Below, one piece after another: positions 42,901-51,532 of a stretch of DNA of 64,000 bases. The stretch is from Chryseobacterium limigenitum (lineage in GTDB: Bacteria; Bacteroidota; Bacteroidia; Flavobacteriales; Weeksellaceae), in NCBI RefSeq assembly GCF_900114875.1, contig NZ_FPKW01000009.1, forward strand, positions 113,294 to 177,293. Direction: 5' to 3'. Numbering within the stretch: the stretch's first letter is position 1; each line of letters starts with the position of its first letter. The position numbers were made by a program, and so were the translations under genes. The notes beneath the pieces were generated by a model. It did not search any database. It saw only the letters and a program-made list of their open reading frames with translations, and was not told the DNA's origin.

Positions 42901-45084
42901 TCAATGCACGAAGCAATGGAAAGAGGAAATGCGAAAAGACCAATCATCGTAGTTCCGAATGACAGCATTATGAAACAATGGGTGGAAACGATTTTTGAAA
43001 CGATTCCCAACGCGAAAGTTAATGTTTTAGGGAATTTGGGGAAAGATTATGACCTTTCAAAATTTGATAATAAAGACGGAGAAATAACCATCGTTACTTA
43101 TGAAGGTTTTAACAATATTGGATTTTCATCAGAAATAACCGAAGAACTTTCGTCAAAATTCAGTTACATCTCTGCAAGTGAAATGAAGGGCGTTACCAAT
43201 ACCGAAAGAGACCTCCAAATTGAGTTTCAGAAAGAAAAGGAGATTGAGGGAAAAATGAAGCGTGGTAAAATCTATGACTGGGAAGATTTTGGATTCGACC
43301 ATTTGACTTACGACGAAGTTCACAATGCCAATCATATTGTAGGAAAAGTAAAAATTGAGGACCGAAGATTTGCGTCCGATTTTAGAAGTCAAAACCAACA
43401 GACTTCCAAACTGGGAATCAATACCTGGATGGCAGCTCAGTACATTCAAGACAAAAACGACGGAAGAAATGTGACCTTGCTTTCCGCAACGCCTTTTACC
43501 AACAAGCCTTTGGAATATTATTCCATTCTTTCTTTAATAGCAAATAAAAGATTAGAAGAATCGGGATATTTCAACGTCAATACTTTCTTCGAGACCTTTA
43601 TGGAAGCGGATAATGATATGGAAATTGATGCAAAGGGTGATGTGAAATTTAAAGCCAACGTTCGGAGATTTAAAAATAATTCGCTGTTTCAACAATTACT
43701 TTCGGAATTCATTGATATAAAAGGAGAAGAAGACAATCCTGAATTAATTCGTCCCAACAAAATTAACAAAGAATATAAAATTGAACAGAATGATCTCACA
43801 AGAGAACAGTATGAGCTGCTCAATGAAAATTTCAGTGAGACTGAAAAAGGAGCAATTTTAACACATATTCTCAATGCCAGATTGATTGCTATTTCACCGT
43901 ATTTATCGCCATTTTATGATGGCGAAGAACCTTCAATAAAAAAATTCATAGAAAATTCTCCGAAGTTAAAAGACACGATGGATTTGATAAGGCAGAACAA
44001 AAAAGATCTTCCTGACTCAGGACAAATTGTGTATTCTGAATTAGCAGTTGCTCAGTTTCCAAAAATAAAAGAATATCTCATAACAGAAATTGGTTACAAA
44101 CCCGAAGAAATCGGAATCATTACCGGGGCGACCAATAAAAACCAAAGAATTTCTATTCAAAATGATTTTAATGAAGGAAAAATAAAAGTAGTTATTGGAA
44201 GTGAAGCCATTCAGGAAGGAATGAACCTTCAGGAAAACACAACCGATGTTTATATGCTTACGTTGCCATATAATTTTACGTCACTCCGACAAGTGGAAGG
44301 ACGAGCCTGGAGGCAAGGAAACAAGAACGAAAATGTGCGGGTTAATTTTATGCTGACCAATGACAGTATTGATGTGTTTATGCTTCAAAAACTGCAATCC
44401 AAACAGGCAAGATATTTAGAAGCAATGAAAAAAGGAGCCGATGTTTTGGATATTTCAGACATCAGGACTCAAGAATTAAAAACCTCCATCATTACCAATC
44501 CCGAAACCAGAGCCAATATCGAAATCGAACTCATTAAAAAGAAGATTGAAAGTGAAAAAAATAAACATTTGGCCGATAGTGCATTTGTTCTGAGAAAATA
44601 TGAAGATGTTTTGAAAGTAAAAGAATTGGTAACCCAAGCCGAGCATTCATATAATAGAATTGAAGGCTATTCGAAAAATGGCGATGCAAATGCTGAATAT
44701 TGGGCAACCCAATTACCATCATATCAAAAAACAATTGAACTTCATAAAGTTCAAGTACAAGAAGTAATTGAAAATTTAGCTCAGAAAGGAATAGATGTTA
44801 CTCAAATTGAATATCAAACCAAAATGACTGAAGATAAAATTGCGGAACTGGATAAAAAGCTGGAAGAGCTTCCAGCAGTTAGAGAAAATTTAGTAGTTCA
44901 ATACAGAATAGAAAAAGAGGAACAGCTTAAAGCGAATGAAAATAGAAATTATGTGAGAGAAAGAGCGAGGGAAAATACAGTTTTATATAACAATTTAACA
45001 ACAGTAGATTTTATAGATAAAGTATTAAACCAAAAAGAGAATATTTACTTAGATAATTTTCAGAATGTTGTCCGAAGAAGGTAG
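39925..45084 (+). CDS. Giant Toprim-methyltransferase-SNF2 helicase protein
   Basis: The 1719-residue protein starts with GTG. In order: a Toprim-like region (1-125, with LCLSGDRTGNAITRKILTEF); a Gly/Gln/Asn/Ser-rich linker (about 135-255); an N6-adenine methyltransferase (EPSVGTGNFIYA near 360 for SAM, NPPYGEH near 436 for catalysis); a coiled linker; and a helicase of the SNF2/SF2 type (LLAHEVGYGKTLSG near 978, DEVHNANH near 1130, LLSATPFTNKP near 1184, QVEGRAWRQGN near 1457), then a coiled-coil tail. Similar proteins are carried by Bacteroidota mobile elements and may protect or remodel incoming DNA. It is the last gene of the transfer block. Confidence 0.8.
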   Translation: MKDEDFFNEINDDISVVEGNKKELIVFTNSKDMLSFLELLQLNKQVNNRTIITLNSGSNSKKFLNRYQNYDGKMFLCLSGDRTGNAITRKILTEFNGKNIKDVRPLYEISENGNQDLTEYLENKLNFQDKNTNLVEPKISENESNAIESGTTSDPQQVGNGTPEQNTGELGSKIQSEQNGSYESGQAVGSNNAGNGLAGTERSDLGNRNRGRGSNGGTQPQNDEKNEGREYSLGGIVSGRAISDRRRSDRRPSEVSENSTNKVELDVLISKYKGRKLNNEQVAEVVSAACFVSNDNRILLKENLKVTDDLKEICNQFQSGGTAKEGRGILDEYYTQDKIVDAVRNLIKDHFKTQKEISVLEPSVGTGNFIYATRELSVNSKITGFEINETTAKIAKILHPEVEINLRSFETEFIDDRGNKKDSKDFSERYDLVIGNPPYGEHRGLYKGLGEEPKISKYEDYFVKRSLDSLKPNGVLAMVLPSGWLNRQKNLQNASVLEGFRLPNGAFAGTQIGTDIIILKKNNHQISADISKYFENNHTRVLGENREKTNRFGRLENYIHGNLDEALFKIEQFKNKKETERIGNLFEDLFLENTESNSVTKVPVKKEIIAEKIDELNLTETQEKIELVLSKLNNIKFKSPTITTEIRKYEKLREDLITKPASFSEEKLKELIEKSDRIISIHNTRTEKEYKVQTEPSIKKGILKYQFSKQDEIVNTSLQNSSNITKEQIEAFRDTSYDGTLNNHEKHSKFSNYSDGVWIHDFYYAEGNIYAKLEQLEKDFADKNAVGGTENQYEKQKALLENVLPKAKSLDEIYISPNHEFVHKFELGQIEKDQYNHITKRTESVIVDYNLAERFKDFVGTLSSEAFAGSSAWEVRSFVDNETVTGSDKERNALVRERRKAAANDLFYKFVREELSDDIRTRFVKDFNRNYNNIHVPDYSKFPLFSKIHKNFKGKEFRLAEVQKAGIGRQTTKGVGLLAHEVGYGKTLSGILSMHEAMERGNAKRPIIVVPNDSIMKQWVETIFETIPNAKVNVLGNLGKDYDLSKFDNKDGEITIVTYEGFNNIGFSSEITEELSSKFSYISASEMKGVTNTERDLQIEFQKEKEIEGKMKRGKIYDWEDFGFDHLTYDEVHNANHIVGKVKIEDRRFASDFRSQNQQTSKLGINTWMAAQYIQDKNDGRNVTLLSATPFTNKPLEYYSILSLIANKRLEESGYFNVNTFFETFMEADNDMEIDAKGDVKFKANVRRFKNNSLFQQLLSEFIDIKGEEDNPELIRPNKINKEYKIEQNDLTREQYELLNENFSETEKGAILTHILNARLIAISPYLSPFYDGEEPSIKKFIENSPKLKDTMDLIRQNKKDLPDSGQIVYSELAVAQFPKIKEYLITEIGYKPEEIGIITGATNKNQRISIQNDFNEGKIKVVIGSEAIQEGMNLQENTTDVYMLTLPYNFTSLRQVEGRAWRQGNKNENVRVNFMLTNDSIDVFMLQKLQSKQARYLEAMKKGADVLDISDIRTQELKTSIITNPETRANIEIELIKKKIESEKNKHLADSAFVLRKYEDVLKVKELVTQAEHSYNRIEGYSKNGDANAEYWATQLPSYQKTIELHKVQVQEVIENLAQKGIDVTQIEYQTKMTEDKIAELDKKLEELPAVRENLVVQYRIEKEEQLKANENRNYVRERARENTVLYNNLTTVDFIDKVLNQKENIYLDNFQNVVRRR
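40328..40690 (+). CDS. Possible overlapping gene inside the helicase/methylase linker
   Basis: A 120-residue frame, shifted by one base from the large gene, starts at ATG 40328 and ends at 40690. Its product looks like an ordinary soluble acidic protein: HPILSKWETEHLNKTLENLA, then IPWAESYPGELYPIEEDPIE and DLPR at the end, with three Trp. In the main frame the same bases encode low-complexity linker, which would tolerate the constraint. Against it: the stretch is also stop-poor on the minus strand, so chance is possible. Confidence 0.3.
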   Translation: MNQKFLKMKAMQLNPEQHPILSKWETEHLNKTLENLAQKSNPSKTEVTKADKQWAATMLEMDLQAQNGAIWETETEEEDPMEEHNRKMMKKMREENIPWAESYPGELYPIEEDPIEDLPR

Positions 45085-45265
45085 TTATTTATTTGTATAT
45101 AGCTTAGTAAGATATATTTATATTGATTGTTTAGTACGGATTATTAAAAGAGATTTGTGCTTTGTAAGATACTGTAGTATAAATAATTTTTTTTAAAAGT
45201 CTTGTTAGTAATAAATTTTAAAAAAATAGATAAAATTTAATATATATTTATAAATGTAAAATAAT

Positions 45266-45273
45266 TAACTTTG
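45266..45273 (+). promoter_or_regulatory. -7 box abutting the HYC_CC_PP-like gene
   Basis: TAACTTTG fits the Bacteroidota -7 consensus and ends four bases before the ATG at 45278, so the transcript would be leaderless or start within the first codons. The region upstream (45085-45265) is very AT-rich with no clear -33 TTG and no gene. Confidence 0.5.
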
Positions 45274-45277
45274 TCGC

Positions 45278-45607
45278 ATGAATTTTCTAAGATTGCTTTT
45301 TACAGTCTACTTCATGGCATTATCATTAATGCCATGCATGGATGTTGCAAAAGCGCAATCAAAAAATGAAAATGTATCATATTCCTATATAAAATCTGAG
45401 CAAAACGATGCTCATTCAAAAACAGATTCTTGTTCTCCTTTTTGTTATTGTAATTGCTGCAGAATCAGCGTTACTTCGCTCAAAATAAATCCTGTTTTAG
45501 AATATCGTAAACAGATAAAAGAGTACTATTCTAAAAAAATTCTTTTCATAAAGAATGACTTTGCATATTTGGTGTACGATCAGATATGGCAACCTCCTAA
45601 AATATAA
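45278..45607 (+). CDS. HYC_CC_PP-like small secreted protein
   Basis: The 109-residue protein has a signal peptide (LFTVYFMALSLMPC... to VAKAQ), a Cys cluster CSPFCYCNCCRIS, and the ending YDQIWQPPKI. This is the pattern of the small proteins that precede CusA/CzcA-type efflux genes in Bacteroidota; the Cys-rich loop probably binds metal outside the cell membrane. It precedes the RND transporter by about 160 bases and shares its ending with the gene at 8703-9095. Confidence 0.7.
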   Translation: MNFLRLLFTVYFMALSLMPCMDVAKAQSKNENVSYSYIKSEQNDAHSKTDSCSPFCYCNCCRISVTSLKINPVLEYRKQIKEYYSKKILFIKNDFAYLVYDQIWQPPKI

Positions 45608-45766
45608 TTTTTGTTAATCAGACGGAAGAATTGTCTTTCGTCAAAACAGTTATGGAAACATTGCAATAGCATTGCGTTGTATTCTTACTCATTTTTGTCG
45701 CTCGATTTTTAGAACAAATAGTTGTTCCAAAAGGTAGTTGTGACATTCAATAAAAATTATATTCTC

Positions 45767-48700
45767 ATGTTAGATAAAATCATAAGATTTAGCATCAAGA
45801 ACAAGATTGTCATTGGTATAATGACCTTGTTGTTGATTATTTGGGGAGTTTGGAGCGCAACCAAACTTCCGATCGATGCCACACCCGACATCACCAACAA
45901 TCAGGTTCAAATAATCACGGTATGTCCTACTTTGGCCGGTCAGGAAGTTGAACAGTTGGTGACATTCCCTATAGAACAGAGTATTGCTAATGTTCCTGAT
46001 ATTGAGGAGACCAGAAGTATTTCACGATTCGGTTTGTCTGTAATCACTGTTGTATTTAAAGAAGAGGTTGACGTTTATTTTGCCCGCCAATTGATCAGTG
46101 AAAAGCTGAAGCAGGCTGCTGAAGAAATTCCAAAAGGAATTGGCACACCAGAGTTGGCTCCGGTAAGTACAGGACTTGGGGAAGTATATCAATACATCCT
46201 TCATCCAAAGAAAGGAAGTGAGAAAAAATACGATTCCAAAGAACTTCGTACAATGCAGGACTGGATCGTTCGAAGACAGCTTAATGGTACTCCCGGAGTT
46301 GCAGAGATTAACAGCTTCGGAGGACAGCTAAAACAATATGAGGTCGCTGTTAACCCTGATCGTCTACGAGCGATGGGAGTTAGTATTTCTGATATTTTTG
46401 CAGCTCTTGAAAAAAATAATCAGAACACAGGCGGAGCCTACATTGACAAAAAGCCTAATGCTTATTTTATCCGTGGAATTGGACTTGTGACCTCTCTTGA
46501 AGATGTTGGGAATGTTGTAGTTAAAAATGAAACAGGGAGTGTGCCTATATTCATTAAAGATGTTGCTGAGGTTCGTTTGGGAAGTGCGGTTCGATATGGT
46601 GCCATGACATTTAATGGTGAGGTGGATGCTGTAGGTGGAGTGGTGATGATGCTTAAAGGTGCTAATAGTAATGAGGTAGTGCAATTAATCAAAGAAAAAA
46701 TACCAACTATTCAAAAATCTTTACCTACTGATGTGATTATTGAGCCTTATTTAGACAGAACTAATCTAGTTGGCAGAGCTATTGATACTGTCGAGAAAAA
46801 TCTTATCGAAGGAGCGTTGATAGTGATTTTTGTGCTGGTAGTATTTCTCGGTAATTTACGAGCCGGTCTTATTGTGGCATCTGCCATTCCGTTGTCCTTA
46901 CTCTTTGCTTTGGGAATGATGAACGTTTTCGGAGTAAGTGCCAACTTAATGAGTTTAGGGGCGATTGATTTTGGATTAATTGTCGACGGAGCTGTTATTA
47001 TTGTTGAAGCGACTCTTCATCACTTAGGATTGCGGAAAACAACACGTCTTCTTACCCAGTCTGAGATGGATGAAGAGGTATTTCTTTCAGCTTCTAAAAT
47101 CAGAAGCAGCGCAGCATTTGGGGAGATTATTATTTTGATTGTCTACATTCCTATTTTAACGTTAGTAGGTGTTGAGGGTAAGATGTTTACTCCGATGGCT
47201 AAAACTGTAGGTTTTGCAATCTTTGGTGCATTGATATTATCATTGACCTATATTCCAATGATGAGTGCACTTTTTTTATCGAAGAAAATCTCGCATAAAG
47301 AAAATTTCTCAGATAAAATGATGAACCGACTCCAAAAAATCTATCAACCTCTACTAGAGAAAGCTTTAAAAGTAAAATATTGGTTAGTAAGTGTTACTGT
47401 TGCATTATTTGCAGTTTCATTATTTATATTTGGAAGAATGGGGGGCGAGTTTATCCCTCAACTCCAAGAAGGTGATTTTGCTTTTCACTGTATTCTTCCA
47501 CAGGGAAGTTCATTAAGTCAGAGTATTGAAACCTCTATGCAGGCCTCCAGGCTGATCAAGCAGTTTGACGAAGTTAAAATGGTTGTAGGGAAGACCGGTG
47601 CTGCTGAAGTGCCTACTGATCCAATGCCTCCTGAAGCTACTGATATGATGGTGATCTTAAAACCGCAAAGTGAATGGAAAACAAAAAAATCATATGATGA
47701 ATTAGCAGATGAGATCTCTGAAAAGCTTGAAGCTATTCCCGGGGTATTTTTCGAAAAAAATCAACCGATCCAGATGCGTTTCAATGAGTTGATGACAGGA
47801 ATCAGACAAGATGTAGCGGTTAAAATTTTCGGTGAAAATTTAGATTCTTTAGCGATATATGCGGATAAAACAGCAAAAATTATTCAGTCTGTTAATGGTG
47901 CGAGTGCTCCACAGATCGAACGTGTTAGTGGTCTTCCGCAAATTAATGTTGAATATGACCGCACAAGAATGGCTAATTACGGGCTGAATATTGAAGACGT
48001 AAATACTGCTGTAAGTACTGCTTTTGCAGGTCAGGCTGCAGGTCAGGTATTTGAGAATGAAAGAAGGTTTGATCTGGTGGTTCGTTTGGATAGTTTACAT
48101 AGAACCAGTATTGATGATGTCAACAATCTGATGGTGTCTACGAAGACAGGAATACAGATCCCGCTTTCACAGGTGTCCAATATCAATTATAAACTTGGCC
48201 CCGCACAGATTAGTCGTGAGGCAGGTAAAAGGAGAATCGTCATTGGTTTTAACGTAAAAGGCCGAGATGTAGAAAGTGTAGTAGAAGAAATCCAGCAGAA
48301 GCTTAATAAAGAAAAATTACCATCAGGATATTATTATACATATGGCGGACAATTTGAGAATCTTAAAGCTGCCAGTAAACGACTGACCATTGCTGTACCT
48401 GTATCATTATTTTTGATCTTTATGCTGTTATATTTTACTTTTGGTTCGCTAAAGCAGGCTGCCTTGATCTTTACGGCAATTCCAATGAGTGCTATCGGCG
48501 GTATATTCGCGTTAATGCTTCGCGGTATGCCTTTTAGTATCAGCGCGGGAATTGGGTTTATTGCATTATTTGGTGTAGCGGTACTTAATGGTATTGTGTT
48601 GATCGGAACATTTAACGAGTTAGAGAAGGAAGGTGAAACCAATATTTTAAAACGTGTGATGGAAGGAACTAAAACTCGTCTGAGACCTGTTTTAATGACA

Positions 48701-50131
48701 GCCACAGTCGCATCATTAGGATTTTTACCTATGGCAATTTCAACCGGAGCCGGGGCAGAAGTTCAGAAACCTTTGGCGACCGTTGTAATCGGGGGACTGG
48801 TTACAGCAACTTTCTTGACTCTTTTTGTTTTACCGATGTTATACATTATCTTCAGTACTAAACTAAAAATCAAAAAGCCTTCAGGTAATAAGCCACTGAC
48901 AGCGGTTTTAGTTTTAGGTTTTTTATTCATTGGACAGACCTTTAACGCACAACAAGGTACCCCTGTTACAGTTGAGGAAGCTACGAGCATCGCATTGACC
49001 AACAATAATTTAATGCGGTCGAAAGATTTGGATATTAAAGTAACAGAGGCACTGAAACCTACTGCTAAAGAACTTCCAAAAATGAGTTTAGATGCTCAGT
49101 TAGGCCAATACAACAGTAAAAAATTCGATCAATCTTTTTCTATATCTCAAAGTATTCCGTTTCCAACATTGTTTAAAGCAAGAAGAGAACTTATCGCTGA
49201 ACAGATCAAAGGAAAGCAGATCAATAAGGAGATTTCGGTCAACGAACTTGCAAGACAGGTTAGGACCTATTACTATCAGATCGAATATCTGCAATTTAAC
49301 CAGTCAAAATTAAAAAATCTGGATAGTTTATATCAGGATTTTATAAGAATTGCTACGGTCAGATTTAAATCAGGAGATATTAAAAAGATAGAGATCAATA
49401 CTGCAGAAACTCAGAAAGGGGAGATCAATTTGTTGTTGAAGCAAAATGAAGTTTATTTGAATAATGCATACAAAAACTTAAAAACCTTATTGAATACTTC
49501 GGGAGACATCTCGGTTCCTTATAACACAAATTATGAGCCCCTGAAAGCTAATTATGTATTTGACAGCGCGTCAATAGCGAATCATCCAACAGTAAGGTCT
49601 TACTATCAGGAGATGACCATAGCAGAAAAAAATAAAAACGTTGAAAGGTCTCTGGGCCTACCTGATTTCAGTATAGGTTACACCAATCAGTCTTTAATCG
49701 GTACCCAGACGATCAATGGTATGGATCGGAATTTTAATGCGGGAAATAGATTTCACGCAGCAACTATTGGCGTTACGATTCCCCTGACTTTCGGTGCTAC
49801 AAAAGCGAGAATGCAATCTTGGGAGTTCCAAAAGCAAGTAGCGGAATCTAATGCAAAATTACAGCAAAAACAGCTGGAAGCGCAACTGGAAAACGCTTTG
49901 AATCAATATCAGCAGGATGTAGAGCAATATAATTATTATATTAATCAGGCTATACCCAATGCTGAGAAAATAGCTAAAGCCGGACAATTGGGATATAAAA
50001 CAGGAGAAATTTCCTACGTTGAATATCTTTTTGCGCTTCAGACTTCTACCAATATTCAATTAAAGTATCTCGAATCGATTCAACAGGTTAATCAATCTGT
50101 TATTACCATTAATTCTATCATAAACAAATAA
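45767..50131 (+). CDS. CusA/CzcA-type RND metal transporter fused to TolC-like protein
   Basis: The protein (1454 residues from ATG 45767) joins two machines. Residues 1 to about 1040 form an RND pump of the heavy-metal class: N-terminal helix, large periplasmic domains, and SLGAIDFGLIVDGAVI near 395-410 with the Asp residues of the proton path. A hydrophobic signal-like segment (VLVLGFLFIGQTFNAQ) follows, then a TolC-type outer-membrane channel with long helices (about 1065-1454). Bacteroidota commonly encode this fusion. With the adaptor gene next to it the set would expel Co/Zn/Cd or Cu/Ag. An in-frame TTG at 45722 is not favoured. The adaptor starts one base after the stop. Confidence 0.9.
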   Translation: MLDKIIRFSIKNKIVIGIMTLLLIIWGVWSATKLPIDATPDITNNQVQIITVCPTLAGQEVEQLVTFPIEQSIANVPDIEETRSISRFGLSVITVVFKEEVDVYFARQLISEKLKQAAEEIPKGIGTPELAPVSTGLGEVYQYILHPKKGSEKKYDSKELRTMQDWIVRRQLNGTPGVAEINSFGGQLKQYEVAVNPDRLRAMGVSISDIFAALEKNNQNTGGAYIDKKPNAYFIRGIGLVTSLEDVGNVVVKNETGSVPIFIKDVAEVRLGSAVRYGAMTFNGEVDAVGGVVMMLKGANSNEVVQLIKEKIPTIQKSLPTDVIIEPYLDRTNLVGRAIDTVEKNLIEGALIVIFVLVVFLGNLRAGLIVASAIPLSLLFALGMMNVFGVSANLMSLGAIDFGLIVDGAVIIVEATLHHLGLRKTTRLLTQSEMDEEVFLSASKIRSSAAFGEIIILIVYIPILTLVGVEGKMFTPMAKTVGFAIFGALILSLTYIPMMSALFLSKKISHKENFSDKMMNRLQKIYQPLLEKALKVKYWLVSVTVALFAVSLFIFGRMGGEFIPQLQEGDFAFHCILPQGSSLSQSIETSMQASRLIKQFDEVKMVVGKTGAAEVPTDPMPPEATDMMVILKPQSEWKTKKSYDELADEISEKLEAIPGVFFEKNQPIQMRFNELMTGIRQDVAVKIFGENLDSLAIYADKTAKIIQSVNGASAPQIERVSGLPQINVEYDRTRMANYGLNIEDVNTAVSTAFAGQAAGQVFENERRFDLVVRLDSLHRTSIDDVNNLMVSTKTGIQIPLSQVSNINYKLGPAQISREAGKRRIVIGFNVKGRDVESVVEEIQQKLNKEKLPSGYYYTYGGQFENLKAASKRLTIAVPVSLFLIFMLLYFTFGSLKQAALIFTAIPMSAIGGIFALMLRGMPFSISAGIGFIALFGVAVLNGIVLIGTFNELEKEGETNILKRVMEGTKTRLRPVLMTATVASLGFLPMAISTGAGAEVQKPLATVVIGGLVTATFLTLFVLPMLYIIFSTKLKIKKPSGNKPLTAVLVLGFLFIGQTFNAQQGTPVTVEEATSIALTNNNLMRSKDLDIKVTEALKPTAKELPKMSLDAQLGQYNSKKFDQSFSISQSIPFPTLFKARRELIAEQIKGKQINKEISVNELARQVRTYYYQIEYLQFNQSKLKNLDSLYQDFIRIATVRFKSGDIKKIEINTAETQKGEINLLLKQNEVYLNNAYKNLKTLLNTSGDISVPYNTNYEPLKANYVFDSASIANHPTVRSYYQEMTIAEKNKNVERSLGLPDFSIGYTNQSLIGTQTINGMDRNFNAGNRFHAATIGVTIPLTFGATKARMQSWEFQKQVAESNAKLQQKQLEAQLENALNQYQQDVEQYNYYINQAIPNAEKIAKAGQLGYKTGEISYVEYLFALQTSTNIQLKYLESIQQVNQSVITINSIINK

Positions 50132-50132
50132 A

Positions 50133-51407
50133 ATGAAAATTAAATATAATATAGTATCTACGCTGTTAATTTCTTTTTTAGTCTTAAGCTGTGGAAAAAA
50201 AGAAGCCTCTGAGGAAACGGAAGTAAAAGCAAAAACCGAACAGGTAGAGGAGGCTCATGAAGAGGCACCGCAAACGATCGCGGCATTAACAGAAGAACAA
50301 ATGAAAGCAGTCGGAATCTCCTTAGGTAAAATTGAGATGAAAGATCTGACCTCACTTGTTAAAGCCAATGGTGTATTGAGTGTTCCCAACAATAGAAAAG
50401 CTACCGTTACCTCTCTGTATGGTGGGGTGATTAAGACATTAAATGTACAGATAGGAGATCATGTGAGGAAAGGGCAGGTAATTGCATCAATCAATAATCC
50501 CGAGTATATTCAGCTTCAGGAGCAATATCTTACAGTGAACAGCAGGATCGCGTTTGCTGAACAGGAATATAGAAGGCAACGTGAACTATTTGATAATGAT
50601 GCCGGAGCAAAAAAGAATCTGCAAAGCTCTGATGCTGAATTAAAAAGTTTAAGAACCCAAAGATCATCACTACAGAGACAGCTCCAGCTTATGGGGATCA
50701 GCCCGGGTAAAGTAAGCAATGGTAATCTACGATCTGGGTTGGTTATAACTTCACCGATCAGTGGAACCGTAAGCAGTATCAATGCGCAGATTGGAAGTTA
50801 TGTTGATGTGGCATCACCAGTTCTTGATATTATTGATAATAGTTCTATCCATTTAGATCTTCAGGTTTTTGAAAAGGATCTACCTAAAATGAAAGTTGGA
50901 CAAACTGTACAGTTTAAGCTGACCAATAATCCGGAAACTTTGTATAACGCTACCGTATTTAGTATCGGGTCGTCATTCGAAAATGAGAGTAAAACGATCT
51001 CTGTACATGCGAGTGTTACAGGAAATAAAGTGGGGTTGATCGATGGGATGAATGTTACCGGAATGGTAAGCCTTGGAAACTCAAGCACCGCTGCCGTTCC
51101 TGATGAAGCAATCGTGGAAGCTGACGGTAAATTCTATGTTTTCATACAGACTTCTAAAAAGCCTGAAGAACATGCTGAAGAGGAAGAAGGGGGTGAGAAA
51201 GAGGAAGGTACAAAAGAGGCAGCGCATACCAAGAATCAAGGAAAAACATTGAATTTTGAGAAAATAGAAATTGTTAAAGGTTCTTCAGATCTAGGTTATA
51301 CTGCAATCACTCCAGTGACCAAAATTGCACCTGATACAAACATTGTGGTAAAAGGTGCATTCTTCGTCAATGCTAAATTATCTAATTCAGGAGGGCATGA
51401 AGATTAG
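50133..51407 (+). CDS. RND efflux periplasmic adaptor (CusB/CzcB-like)
   Basis: The 424-residue lipoprotein (signal ending LVLSCGKK) is the adaptor that joins pump and outer-membrane channel. It has the lipoyl/barrel-sandwich halves (LYGGVIKTLNVQIGDHVRKG and SPISGTVSSINAQIGSYV) flanking a helical hairpin, then a beta-barrel part (VGQTVQFKLTNNPE). Near the C-terminus is an inserted Glu/Lys-rich stretch (EEHAEEEEGGEKEEGTK) that may bind metal or be a flexible loop. It starts one base after the RND gene. Confidence 0.9.
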   Translation: MKIKYNIVSTLLISFLVLSCGKKEASEETEVKAKTEQVEEAHEEAPQTIAALTEEQMKAVGISLGKIEMKDLTSLVKANGVLSVPNNRKATVTSLYGGVIKTLNVQIGDHVRKGQVIASINNPEYIQLQEQYLTVNSRIAFAEQEYRRQRELFDNDAGAKKNLQSSDAELKSLRTQRSSLQRQLQLMGISPGKVSNGNLRSGLVITSPISGTVSSINAQIGSYVDVASPVLDIIDNSSIHLDLQVFEKDLPKMKVGQTVQFKLTNNPETLYNATVFSIGSSFENESKTISVHASVTGNKVGLIDGMNVTGMVSLGNSSTAAVPDEAIVEADGKFYVFIQTSKKPEEHAEEEEGGEKEEGTKEAAHTKNQGKTLNFEKIEIVKGSSDLGYTAITPVTKIAPDTNIVVKGAFFVNAKLSNSGGHED

Positions 51408-51456
51408 ATTTATTATTACGAAAGCCTTTATATAAAAGTTTCAGCTGTAATAAAAA

Positions 51457-51510
51457 ATAACATTATGCTACGAATCGAATTAAATCGTGAACTACGTATC
51501 ATAATGTTAT
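51457..51510. repeat. Inverted repeat between the adaptor and bestrophin genes
   Basis: ATAACATTATG (51457-51467) is repeated inverted at 51500-51510, and TACG/CGTA extends it after one mismatch. The loop is about 20 bases. No T run follows, so it is not a standard terminator; it may be a mobile palindrome or an RNA-processing hairpin. Confidence 0.5.
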
Positions 51511-51532
51511 ATCAAATCTATAAACAAAAGTT

